A stretch of DNA of 64,000 bases, taken from positions 1 to 64,000 of IMG/VR virus record IMGVR_UViG_3300020377_000001; one strand, 5' to 3'. The DNA is from a virus. The position numbers and the translations under genes are program-made. Positions 30,701 to 38,534 of the stretch are shown here, one piece after another. Under the pieces are notes generated by a model that saw nothing but the letters and a program-made list of their open reading frames with translations, was not told the DNA's origin and did not search any database. Within the stretch, counting starts at the first letter, position 1; each line of letters begins with the position of its first letter.

Positions 30701-31079
30701 ATGCCTGCACCTCGGGCAGAGCCTGTACGCCAAGTTGGTTAGAAGCGCCGACTATCATAGGCGCAGCATATCGCAGGAAGCGTGCTTCTTGATGGAGCTG
30801 GGCATGAGCGCCCCTCTTCCTCCCGACATGTCCGACACCCAGATAGATGATATTAACGGGCGGTTTCAGTGCTATTTAGACCCAGGTCTATGTAAGAGGC
30901 TTGAATCGCTCGCAGCAGGCATGCAGCCGCACCTGAAGAGACCAAGAATAAGCCCAGTGGCTCGAGCGTACATACGTGTGGGTTTTGCAATGCAACACAA
31001 ACTGTTTCACAGTTCAGACACTGGGCACCTGTGGCCAAACGATAAATACAAGCGGGAAATAGTTGGACCGCAAAGATGA
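30666..31079 (+). CDS. Hypothetical protein, possible RHH-like N-terminus
   Basis: A 137-residue basic protein from ATG 30666, with TAAGGA 9 bp upstream, overlapping the previous gene by 35 bp. The N-terminal segment KYINKCLHLGQSLYAKLVRSADYHRRS and QEACFLMELGM are strand-helix-helix like, as in RHH proteins, and the second half repeats the pattern weakly (CYLDPGLCKRLESLAA). DNA-binding is plausible only. Confidence 0.5.
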   Translation: MKMLKKQKYINKCLHLGQSLYAKLVRSADYHRRSISQEACFLMELGMSAPLPPDMSDTQIDDINGRFQCYLDPGLCKRLESLAAGMQPHLKRPRISPVARAYIRVGFAMQHKLFHSSDTGHLWPNDKYKREIVGPQR

Positions 31080-31090
31080 AAGGATCAAAA

Positions 31091-31906
31091 ATGGGTGAAT
31101 TACAAATTAGGACATTCAGAGACCAGTCTACGGACAGGACCGAGGTTTACGAGCTTTGCGCTAGGTTTGCGTGTGACGTCCTAAGCATGATTGATGATGC
31201 AACTGGGACAGATCCAGAGAATGGATCGCCAGAGGTGGCCGAAGAATATCTTCGATTTAGAAATTGGTTAGGTCCCAACATTGTTCAAATGACGCAATCT
31301 TCTGTAGTCGGACCCCTTTTGAGCGGGTTGACTGTTTTTGATGATGGGAGCGCTTCGTTTGTGGGCGGCAATTTTACATCCAGAAAGCATAAAGATGTAG
31401 CCATGGGCACGGAAGGAAGGATTCGGTGGATCTGTTCAGAGGTGCCTTCGTTAATAGATGCTTACGGTGAGCTTTATGAAGAAGAGGTAGAGCCAGCAAT
31501 CAAGCTTGTTGAGCGTGCATCTTTTATGGTTGAGAATGGCGCAAACCCAGAGGACCTGTATGAGATTGTGGAAGAGCTTGAGACACTGTACCTGCACTGC
31601 TCCCCTGGTGCTAGGTTGGTGAGAGGTGATGAGAAGGCTATTGCGTCTGCAAGGGACACTTGTATTGAAGCGGTTGCATTTATCAACAAGGAGTATGAGA
31701 GAAGGTCCAAAATTCAGTGTCAAATTGACGCTGGCGAGGTGGAAGGCGAGACCTCTGAGGAGAAGATATCAAACGCAAAGCGTATGCTCGAGTTCACCGA
31801 GGACCATATCGAAGAGACTTCTCGTCGCCTAGAAGCGCTCAACTCAAACCGCAAAGCAATCCTTGCGGAAATCAAGGAGTACGAGAGGATCAGGGATGGC
31901 AGCTAG
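31091..31906 (+). CDS. Hypothetical protein with C-terminal coiled coil
   Basis: A 271-residue acidic protein. ATG 31091 has AAAGGA 6 bp upstream and is preferred over ATG 31076. The N-terminal half is mixed alpha/beta; the C-terminal 100 residues are a charged coiled coil (KISNAKRMLEFTEDHIEETS and on). No family recognised. It could be a scaffold or regulatory protein, but nothing in the sequence shows this. Confidence 0.52.
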   Translation: MGELQIRTFRDQSTDRTEVYELCARFACDVLSMIDDATGTDPENGSPEVAEEYLRFRNWLGPNIVQMTQSSVVGPLLSGLTVFDDGSASFVGGNFTSRKHKDVAMGTEGRIRWICSEVPSLIDAYGELYEEEVEPAIKLVERASFMVENGANPEDLYEIVEELETLYLHCSPGARLVRGDEKAIASARDTCIEAVAFINKEYERRSKIQCQIDAGEVEGETSEEKISNAKRMLEFTEDHIEETSRRLEALNSNRKAILAEIKEYERIRDGS

Positions 31907-32456
31907 ACCGCTTGGGATATACTGTGCCGTGGAGCCTTTGGAGCAGGGTCAGGATTTAGTAAAGTCGGGCTCTATTTTTAAGCCTATAGGCTCTGCGTCT
32001 GTTGCGTTCGTGTATGGAAAAGTACTTGCATGTGGGCGAGATGTAAGAGACATTCAGCCCGGAGACGTTGTTGTCTACGAGGTTGGCAGTGGTCATCCTG
32101 GGTTAAGCTGGGTTATGGACGCCGATACGTTCGGTGGTCAAGAGGGCAAGTACGCTACGCTCGTGCCCTGCTATCAGAGACCTTTGAGGGTGATGTCTGA
32201 GGATATGGAGGAACTCCAGAAGAGGGAGTCTCGAATCAAGGTTCTGCAGGAGCTCGATGAGAATTTTGGATTAAAGCCTGAGCATCAGGATGAGTTGATT
32301 AGACACAGTATTGCCGCCAACAGGATTATGAAAAGCCATGAATCTTCTGCGACAAATCGTCAGTACTTTACCAAGAGATACAAGGATCCTGGCAAGGGAC
32401 GGGGCATCATAGGGGTTGTGGAAGTTGCGGAGGAAGGTACCATTCTGGATCAGTGA
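31896..32456 (+). CDS. Possible GroES/Cpn10-like protein
   Basis: A 186-residue protein from ATG 31896, with GAGAGGA upstream. Residues about 30-60 (ASVAFVYGKVLACGRDV... IQPGDVVVYEVG) have the strand order and G-x-V-x-A-x-G and x-x-GD-x-V-x-Y pattern of co-chaperonins, whose phage forms (T4 gp31-like) help fold capsid protein. The rest is helical, without the classic mobile loop being obvious. Similarity is weak and other beta-barrel folds are possible. Confidence 0.38.
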   Translation: MAARPLGIYCAVEPLEQGQDLVKSGSIFKPIGSASVAFVYGKVLACGRDVRDIQPGDVVVYEVGSGHPGLSWVMDADTFGGQEGKYATLVPCYQRPLRVMSEDMEELQKRESRIKVLQELDENFGLKPEHQDELIRHSIAANRIMKSHESSATNRQYFTKRYKDPGKGRGIIGVVEVAEEGTILDQ

Positions 32457-32466
32457 GTCGGAGTGG

Positions 32467-32787
32467 ATGTGTCCTCGGCACATGAACGTCAAATTTCCAT
32501 CTGTCGCCACCACATGTTATTTCAACGACTGTGAGAAGAGTTGCACTGGACGACCCTCTAAACTGTGTAAGGTGCCAGAGCGGGCCTTTCCATTTCAGCC
32601 GCCCCCACAGAAGGTTTACCTTAAAGTATCACCAAAGAAAAAGAGCCCCGTTAAGGTTTGTGCTTGGCACAGATGCAATGAGCTAGCGCTGCCGAAAAGA
32701 AAGTACTGCTCCAAGGCGTGCAGTAATAAGAATGCCCGAAAGGCGTATAGAGAGCGAAAGAAGCTAGAAAGAAAGGACGACCAATGA
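32467..32787 (+). CDS. Small zinc-finger-like basic protein
   Basis: A 106-residue protein, very Lys/Arg-rich. CYFNDCEKSC lies near the N-terminus. The C-terminal CAWHRCNELALPKRKYCSKA with a following Cys is a C4 zinc-finger pattern ending in a basic helix (NARKAYRERKK). Start uncertain; ATG 32467 chosen (GGAG nearby). Likely DNA or RNA binding. Confidence 0.53.
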   Translation: MCPRHMNVKFPSVATTCYFNDCEKSCTGRPSKLCKVPERAFPFQPPPQKVYLKVSPKKKSPVKVCAWHRCNELALPKRKYCSKACSNKNARKAYRERKKLERKDDQ

Positions 32788-33452
32788 GAAGAGAAGAATA
32801 CTTTTTGGACAAGCTTGATGATGGTCTAATTCACCCGTCAATGCTGGTGAAGATGACGGAGCTTTGGCAAGAGACCCACGGCCTAGAGGCTGATGGGTAT
32901 TTTGGTCCGTTGACGGCAGAATCTTTTGCAGTGTCAGAGCCTACGACGATGCACCCTTTCGGGCTGTCTGTTCTTATGGCTGCGATTGCAGATCTAGGCA
33001 GGGGTGAAGAGGGTGGAAACAATAGTGGGGAGTACGTTGAGATGCTCCTCGGCAAGGAGTTTGACGGTGACGATGACAATGATGGGGCTTGGTGCGCCGC
33101 AGCGGTAACGCATTGGCTTTCAGTTGCTGCAGAGTCAGACAACGTCAGCTTGCAATTCAATACCAGCTTTGGCGCCAAGGCCCTGTATGGAAACATTTTG
33201 CGATCTGGGGTTGAGGCGTCTGAGCCCTGTGCAGGCGACATCGTTTGCTGGGACAGAGGCACCCCAGGCTCTTGGCAAGGGCACATTGGTGTAGTTGAAA
33301 GATTTGAGGGCGGCATCCTGCACACCATCGAGGGCAACAAGGGCGGGTTTCCAAGCAAGGTAAGAAGGTTTCGATATGATCTGTCAAAAGAATCCAGACT
33401 GGAAGGGTTCGCAAGGTTTACAGATGCAAGCGTGAGATCCAACGATGCCTAA
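32784..33452 (+). CDS. CHAP-domain endolysin with N-terminal wall-binding-like region
   Basis: A 222-residue amidase/endopeptidase. Residues about 15-55 (LWQETHGLEADGYFGPLTAESF) match a peptidoglycan-binding-like module. The CHAP core has the catalytic Cys in GAWCAAAVTHWL, then GDIVCWDRG and the catalytic His in GHIGVVE, followed by a strand ending IEGNKGG. No signal peptide, so export would need a holin. ATGA-coupled to the zinc-finger-like gene. Confidence 0.83.
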   Translation: MRREEYFLDKLDDGLIHPSMLVKMTELWQETHGLEADGYFGPLTAESFAVSEPTTMHPFGLSVLMAAIADLGRGEEGGNNSGEYVEMLLGKEFDGDDDNDGAWCAAAVTHWLSVAAESDNVSLQFNTSFGAKALYGNILRSGVEASEPCAGDIVCWDRGTPGSWQGHIGVVERFEGGILHTIEGNKGGFPSKVRRFRYDLSKESRLEGFARFTDASVRSNDA

Positions 33453-33651
33453 ATACAAGTATACATGCAGCGAATGCGGTAATAGCTTTCTTGTTGTTCA
33501 AGGTATCAATGATGAACCCGTATCTACTTGTTACTTGCGAGTAGATGAGTCCTCCGATAGCGACGAAAGATGTACGGGGTCTGTCCGCAGAGTCCCCGCG
33601 TCTGTGGGTTTCACGTTAAAAGGGAACGGGTGGTTTAAAGATGGCTACTAA
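33445..33651 (+). CDS. FmdB-type zinc ribbon protein
   Basis: A 68-residue protein of the FmdB regulatory family: MPKYKYTCSECGNSFLVVQ, then a second Cys pair (C-x-...-RCTG) and the terminal GFTLKGNGWFKDGY typical of the family. Zinc-binding, possibly a transcription cofactor. Overlaps both neighbours by 8-11 bp. Confidence 0.8.
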   Translation: MPKYKYTCSECGNSFLVVQGINDEPVSTCYLRVDESSDSDERCTGSVRRVPASVGFTLKGNGWFKDGY

Positions 33652-34258
33652 GGGTAAGGTTATTTGGAGCGGAACCAGGGAGCTCGAGACGTCATTGGTA
33701 AAGATCTCAGACCTAAACCCAGATCCCGACAATCTCAACTTCCACCCAGAAGTAAGTTACGAGGTTCTCTCTCAAGTCATCTCTCGGTTTGGGCAACATA
33801 AGCCAATTACAGTACACAATGGGACGGTGATTTGCGGAAATGGCGTGTTTGAGGCTTGTAAGCGACTGAAGTTTACCCATGTGGCAATCAGCACCTTTGA
33901 GGGGACCGATGACGAAGCAAAGGCCCTGGCGATTGCAGACAACAAGACAAAGTCCTTGAGCTACTTCAATTCCGACGTGGGAAGCATTGTTCAAGATTTG
34001 ATGCCCACATTTAGCCCAGAGGAGCTCGGAGGCTGGGGTAGCCTCGACATCGACATACCTGACATAGATCTTGATGAGGACGATGAGTTGGACGAGCTCA
34101 TGGAGTCTCCACCAGAGCAAAAGACTGTGAGGTTGACGTCTGAGCAGTGGGAGGTGGTAGGGTCTGCGATTCAAAAGCTTAGGGAGATCAACGGTCAGGC
34201 GATCTCCGAGGGGAGATGTATCGAATTGATATCAGCGGACTATCTATCAGGTTCTTGA
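33641..34258 (+). CDS. ParB/Srx-fold nuclease-like domain protein
   Basis: A 205-residue protein. The ParB-like domain (about 15-115) shows LVKISDLNPDPDNLNFHP, SRFGQHKPITVHNGTVICGN, FEACKRL and DDEAKALAIADNKT. An acidic linker (DIDLDEDDELDELMES) and a helical tail follow. In phages such domains occur in DNA-modifying or partition-like proteins. It lacks the central HTH of true ParB. It lies 370 bp from the FtsZ-like gene, which makes a DNA-organising role tempting but unproven. Confidence 0.8.
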   Translation: MATKGKVIWSGTRELETSLVKISDLNPDPDNLNFHPEVSYEVLSQVISRFGQHKPITVHNGTVICGNGVFEACKRLKFTHVAISTFEGTDDEAKALAIADNKTKSLSYFNSDVGSIVQDLMPTFSPEELGGWGSLDIDIPDIDLDEDDELDELMESPPEQKTVRLTSEQWEVVGSAIQKLREINGQAISEGRCIELISADYLSGS

Positions 34259-34365
34259 TTTGTGTCGATTCGATTGTAAGAATACTTTGCCGATAGTGTC
34301 GTTTTTCGCCAATATATAGGTACATCCAACGATAGAATCGGTGGTGAGAGTCTTAAGGTGTCATT

Positions 34366-34629
34366 TTGAGTTTCGAGCATATCAATTCTGGTTTAGCTAT
34401 TCTTGTCGCCGTCTGTGGCGCTGTTTGGTCAATTGGAAGCGTCTCATCGAAAGCGGACGTTGCGCTAGAGAAGGCTGCATCGTCTGAAGAGAGTATGGTT
34501 CGTCTCGATGACAAGCTAGATCGACTGATTGAAGAGGTTGGAAAGATTAAGACCAATGTCGCGGTCGTCAGAGCAAAGGTCGAATCCATCGATTCTGTCG
34601 TTACCCCTATTAAGAACTCAGAAGACTAG
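34366..34629 (+). CDS. Membrane-anchored coiled-coil protein (holin/spanin-like)
   Basis: An 87-residue protein, TTG start at 34366, with TAAGGT upstream. An N-terminal membrane segment (GLAILVAVCGAVWSIGSV) is followed by a coiled coil (ESMVRLDDKLDRLIEEVGKI). This is the layout of i-spanins and XhlA-like lysis proteins. It is downstream of the CHAP endolysin and converges with the FtsZ-like gene, overlapping by 4 bp. Confidence 0.55.
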   Translation: MSFEHINSGLAILVAVCGAVWSIGSVSSKADVALEKAASSEESMVRLDDKLDRLIEEVGKIKTNVAVVRAKVESIDSVVTPIKNSED

Positions 34630-35663
34630 AGTTCTTGTATTACCTTTTTCTCTGGCCCCTTTATTCCCCGTGATATGCAATAGATAACAGGCTCAGATAT
34701 GGTTGGGTCTTCGTAGATGCCTTTATGAAGATAGCCTCCTCGAAGTTGCGTGAGAACCATCTGCAGGCCGGATTCAAGGTTTTCAAAGAACATCTCGTTG
34801 GTCTCAAAGACCTCTGTGGGAACCTTAATGATTATGCCAAAACTCTGTTGTGACACGTCCGATTCGGAGTGTGAAAACAGGGTGCTCGAAAACAACTGAA
34901 AAACACAGTTCTTGATGGACTGCGCTGAGCAGTCTGCATTGATTGATACTTTCCCAAACGAAACGCAGCCGGGCTTGAGCATAATTGTCTCGAGGTCAGA
35001 CTTGTCCATACACTCGAAGTCGCTGGGTGTTTGGGTTATGGTATTAAACTCCTCAAACAGTCCCGCTACGTGCTCGTTGGCGAGACTCCACATGTTCTTC
35101 ATTGTCGCTTTTGGTATGACATTCTTGATTCTGCGATTGTTTAGAATCATCAAAGGTGAGATTTGTCCATCGCCGCACATTTTGCAAACAGCCTGCAGGA
35201 GGTCTTTGGCGTTCTTTTTAACAATCGTACTAGAGCACTCAAGCTTTCTGGGGCTCGTAATAATCAAGCCCACAGAGTCCGGCTTTTTTCTTCCCTCAGA
35301 CATGAACTTCTTGGACAGTTCAATTAAGGGTATTGCGCCACCCGTGCCAGTGCCACCACCGGCTCCAGCGCAAACGATGATTCTGTCAACGTCCCCAAAG
35401 AACTCCTCCATCATCAACTCAATCATGTCTTCGGAGTCGTTGACGGCCTGCTCTGCAATCTTAGGCTGTTTGCCAGCACCGTCTTCAGACTTCCCAACTA
35501 TAAGCCTTCTTTCGATGCCTACATTTAATGCTTCCAGATCGATTCTGGCAGTATTCAGGTAAATGCTCTCGTAGCCCAGGTCTGCAAAGGATTTTGCTAT
35601 CTTGCATCCCCCTTGACCAATGCCAACAAACCCAACATTGAATGATCTTTTTGGCGTACCCAT
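34626..35663 (-). CDS. FtsZ/tubulin-superfamily GTPase
   Basis: A 345-residue protein from ATG 35663, with AAGGAG 5 bp upstream. It carries the tubulin/FtsZ landmarks in order: T1 loop VGIGQGGC (13-20), T2-like LNTAR (36-40), T3-like GKSEDGAGKQPKIAEQ, the signature GGGTGTG (102-108), and a T7-like catalytic loop MDKSDLETIM (219-228) with both Asp residues. All GTP-binding and catalytic elements seem intact, so it probably forms filaments. Phage relatives by analogy are PhuZ and TubZ, used for positioning or segregating DNA. Co-transcribed with the HTH-phosphoesterase. Confidence 0.82.
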   Translation of the reverse strand: MGTPKRSFNVGFVGIGQGGCKIAKSFADLGYESIYLNTARIDLEALNVGIERRLIVGKSEDGAGKQPKIAEQAVNDSEDMIELMMEEFFGDVDRIIVCAGAGGGTGTGGAIPLIELSKKFMSEGRKKPDSVGLIITSPRKLECSSTIVKKNAKDLLQAVCKMCGDGQISPLMILNNRRIKNVIPKATMKNMWSLANEHVAGLFEEFNTITQTPSDFECMDKSDLETIMLKPGCVSFGKVSINADCSAQSIKNCVFQLFSSTLFSHSESDVSQQSFGIIIKVPTEVFETNEMFFENLESGLQMVLTQLRGGYLHKGIYEDPTISEPVIYCISRGIKGPEKKVIQEL

Positions 35664-35665
35664 GA

Positions 35666-36997
35666 CTACTCCTTCGAACTTGGCTCTATATCTCTTCCCA
35701 CATAAACTTTCCCGTTGTAAACACATTTACCGTCGTTGATGTGCAGCAACTGCATATGGTTTACGCCATCAGAGTCTCGAATCACTAAGCCGATCCCGTG
35801 TTGCCAATCTTGGTCTGGTCTACCCTTCCCAGTTGGAACAAGTCTCGGTTTGACAGAGCACAGGGTGCCAGGACTCATGGCTGAAATTGTGACATGCTCA
35901 TCCTGCCCATTCTTTCCTGGGACAGTTCTTGTCGAGCAGGCGATCTCTCTTCGGTGTATGTGTCCAACAATTTGACTGTGTCTTGCTCCAGACAAAATTG
36001 AGCTGACCGTCTGCCCCCCTTTGGGTCTAACGATGTGTCCGTGATGAACTTTAATATCGTTAAATAGCCAGTAGACCTTCCCGTATGGCTTAATGTAAGA
36101 AATGCCCAGCTTGTCGAGGCAAAGCAATCTTTCCACCGATAGCATTGGTGGACCCAGAATGTCATCGATTGGACGAAGTACTGCAGCCTCTTGAACATTC
36201 TGCAGTTGCTTCGACAGCCTAAGCTCGTGATTGCCTTCGCAGAGAGTGACCTTGCCGTTGGTTGTACCTACTAAAACCCTTAGCCATTCACCGAGTTCTT
36301 GTAGCGCTGGCTGGATCAGGTACTTTGCGTCCGGTTCAAGAGGAAAGGTGGATAACCCTCCAAAGTCGATCATGTCACCAAGTAACACGATTTCGTCAGG
36401 CTGAATGTCCGCGCTGATTTGCGTTACGACATCACATGCTCGCCGATCGTGCATTGGTATTAGCTCTTGAATCACTTTACCTGTTTTCTCGCAGGTTCTC
36501 TTGACTGACCTAAAACCATGCTGGCTGTCGGGCACAATCAAGGCAATTTTTTTAGCATTCTTTACATGCTTTTTACCTTTTGGCTTTTTTAGGTTTCTAC
36601 CGAGCGTTATGGGCTTGATCCAGTAGTCTGGTTTGCGCTCTAGCCAAGCCTTGACCTGCCACATTTCTGTTGGACCTTCTTTGCCCATCTGGTCCCATTT
36701 GTTGACCACCTTTTTTACAACAACCCACTCGTCGAGGTCCACATTCGCCTCGATCATGAGTTGCTCTACGCTTCTAACACCCTTTCCAGTCAGAACTCGA
36801 CGTCCCGATTCTGAGGTTTCTTGAATCTTGTTGTTTTCAGAAAAAAGTAGTCCGTTCTGTTTTGCCCACTTTAAAATCCGATGAAGCCTGCTTCTGCTAA
36901 TGCCTAAGGATTCAGCAGCAGCGGTCTTGCTGCCGTGCTCCTCAACCGCTTTTTTTATTTGCTTGAGCTCATCGGGAGAGTTTGTTGGTTTTCGCAT
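35666..36997 (-). CDS. Metallophosphoesterase with N-terminal HTH
   Basis: A 443-residue protein from ATG 36997, with GGAGGG upstream. Residues about 1-45 are a helix-turn-helix (KTAAAESLGISRSRLHRIL). The calcineurin-like domain has all metal motifs: PDSQHG, LLGDMID, EGNHELR, VHHGH and GHIHRRE. Fusion of a DNA-binding HTH to a phosphoesterase is found in several phages. It may be a site-directed nuclease or phosphatase. It ends 2 bp before the FtsZ-like start, so the two are translated from one transcript. Confidence 0.82.
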   Translation of the reverse strand: MRKPTNSPDELKQIKKAVEEHGSKTAAAESLGISRSRLHRILKWAKQNGLLFSENNKIQETSESGRRVLTGKGVRSVEQLMIEANVDLDEWVVVKKVVNKWDQMGKEGPTEMWQVKAWLERKPDYWIKPITLGRNLKKPKGKKHVKNAKKIALIVPDSQHGFRSVKRTCEKTGKVIQELIPMHDRRACDVVTQISADIQPDEIVLLGDMIDFGGLSTFPLEPDAKYLIQPALQELGEWLRVLVGTTNGKVTLCEGNHELRLSKQLQNVQEAAVLRPIDDILGPPMLSVERLLCLDKLGISYIKPYGKVYWLFNDIKVHHGHIVRPKGGQTVSSILSGARHSQIVGHIHRREIACSTRTVPGKNGQDEHVTISAMSPGTLCSVKPRLVPTGKGRPDQDWQHGIGLVIRDSDGVNHMQLLHINDGKCVYNGKVYVGRDIEPSSKE

Positions 36998-37070
36998 ACA
37001 CCCTCCGCGTATCTGTATGTAAATGTAGGTGATCGAACCAATGCTTTGCAAAGTGTTCTCTATGAATTAG

Positions 37071-37099
37071 TTGAAACATCGTGTAAAAGTGGTCTTAAT
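37071..37099 (+). promoter_or_regulatory. Candidate promoter of the structural block
   Basis: TTGAAA (37071-37076), 17 bp, CTTAAT (37094-37099): 5/6 and 4/6 sigma70 matches, 32 bp before ATG 37132, in the gap divergent from the phosphoesterase gene. Confidence 0.45.
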
Positions 37100-37131
37100 C
37101 TTGGTAGACGCCACATATAAAGGAGCTTAAG

Positions 37132-37797
37132 ATGGCAAAAAAAGATCGACACGTAGTGCCAGAAACCCTCGGTTCATTCAATTTGGCGCCGCCAACAATA
37201 CCCAACATGACGGCGGAAGAGCGTAAGGCGTTTATGGGCGGCGAAGGCAAGTCTGATGACAATGAGCTTGCACAGGTTATAAACGTGACAATGACTACTA
37301 ATCAGGTTGATATCCCGCAAGGCATGGGGATTAGTCCATATAAGATTGGGCCGTTCGATATTAGCCCACCTGTTGCCATAGAGTGGGCGGAGAGCATTCT
37401 TCGACACAGCACAAACAGGGTGACGGCACGAGGGCCGGATCGAAGGTTGGGTGAAACAGGTAAGCCAACACTGATGATCGTTCAGCCGGCGCAGCCAACA
37501 AACTTCAAAATGAAGGAGTGGAAAGATCCCAACACAAATCGGATCTACACCATTAACACATATAGACCAAAGTTTGGGACTCTTAGACCAGATGGCCGAC
37601 CAATGTACCATAGCGAGGAACAAGCGTTTTTCGTTATCAGCAAGATGCTAACCGTCGAGGCGATTCAGAGATATGTTCAGGACTTTGACAATCGTCCGAA
37701 TGTTGTAAATTTCGCTCACACGGTGATAAACTATCGACAGGAGCAACAACTTGCTAGAGTTGGTGTAACTTCAAGAGTAAGCAGGGCGGTGAACTAA
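37132..37797 (+). CDS. Structural-module protein, unknown
   Basis: A 221-residue protein with AAAGGAG before ATG 37132, first gene of the head-tail block and one-base overlapped with the connector gene. It is polar with an N-terminal low-complexity stretch. Its core (ISPYKIGPFDISPPVAIEWAE) and the C-terminal EAIQRYVQDFDNRPNVVNF resemble virion proteins, but no family is recognised. A head decoration, minor head or connector-associated role is inferred from position. Confidence 0.55.
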   Translation: MAKKDRHVVPETLGSFNLAPPTIPNMTAEERKAFMGGEGKSDDNELAQVINVTMTTNQVDIPQGMGISPYKIGPFDISPPVAIEWAESILRHSTNRVTARGPDRRLGETGKPTLMIVQPAQPTNFKMKEWKDPNTNRIYTINTYRPKFGTLRPDGRPMYHSEEQAFFVISKMLTVEAIQRYVQDFDNRPNVVNFAHTVINYRQEQQLARVGVTSRVSRAVN

Positions 37798-38528
37798 TGC
37801 CTTTGATTGGTACCCAGGCAGAGCAGAGAGCGTTTTTACGTCGTTCGGTTGGGCACCAGCAGGACACCGCTTTGGTTACAGACGATCTTCTCGATGATTG
37901 CCTTAAAGATTCGTTGCGTGAGGTTAACCTGACATTCCCGCTTGTCGGTGTTGGCTTTTTTGAAACTGTGGCAGACCAGCAGAAGTATGACAATGTGCTC
38001 CCAGCAGGCTCATACAGGCTACGGAGGGCATTTTGGCCTAACGAAAGCACCCAGAGGCTGCCTGACAGCTTTCCTGTGCATCTGGACCCCATTGTGGAGT
38101 CGGGGACGCAGTACTACAGCAGCAAGTACACCTTCAGCCCCGCGGCCACGCTTGCAATGGAGCGTCACTCGGAATACCTCAAGAGATGGTTTGAGGGAGG
38201 GGCAAAGATCTTTCTGCCTGGGACCGTATACCTGATGCCAGTCCCATCGGAGGCAGGCAAGAAGGTTTACTTTACTTTTTCATCTCCCCGCTTCGCAGGA
38301 CCAGCGGACGTTTTGGATCAATACGGTCCAGCGTACTTCGCTTGGGCAAAGAAGTGTCTTCATGAAGCCCTCGCCGCTGGCCGTGGCGCTGTTGAGAGCA
38401 TTACCTCTCCAGCAGGAGTGACGATGCGGACTGGAGCCCGGAGCAGCCACCTCGAGCTCGCAAATCGGGAGCACAAAAGGTGGCTTGACCTTATACCACC
38501 AATCGCGACCGCCAGAAGCTGGCCTTAG
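37797..38528 (+). CDS. Probable head-tail connector/adaptor
   Basis: A 243-residue protein. The N-terminal helical region (LVTDDLLDDCLKDSLREVNLTFP) followed by a beta-rich part is typical of head-completion adaptors. The order just before neck genes is right. There is no strong sequence signature; assignment is by position and fold impression. Confidence 0.5.
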   Translation: MPLIGTQAEQRAFLRRSVGHQQDTALVTDDLLDDCLKDSLREVNLTFPLVGVGFFETVADQQKYDNVLPAGSYRLRRAFWPNESTQRLPDSFPVHLDPIVESGTQYYSSKYTFSPAATLAMERHSEYLKRWFEGGAKIFLPGTVYLMPVPSEAGKKVYFTFSSPRFAGPADVLDQYGPAYFAWAKKCLHEALAAGRGAVESITSPAGVTMRTGARSSHLELANREHKRWLDLIPPIATARSWP

Positions 38529-38534
38529 TCCAAA

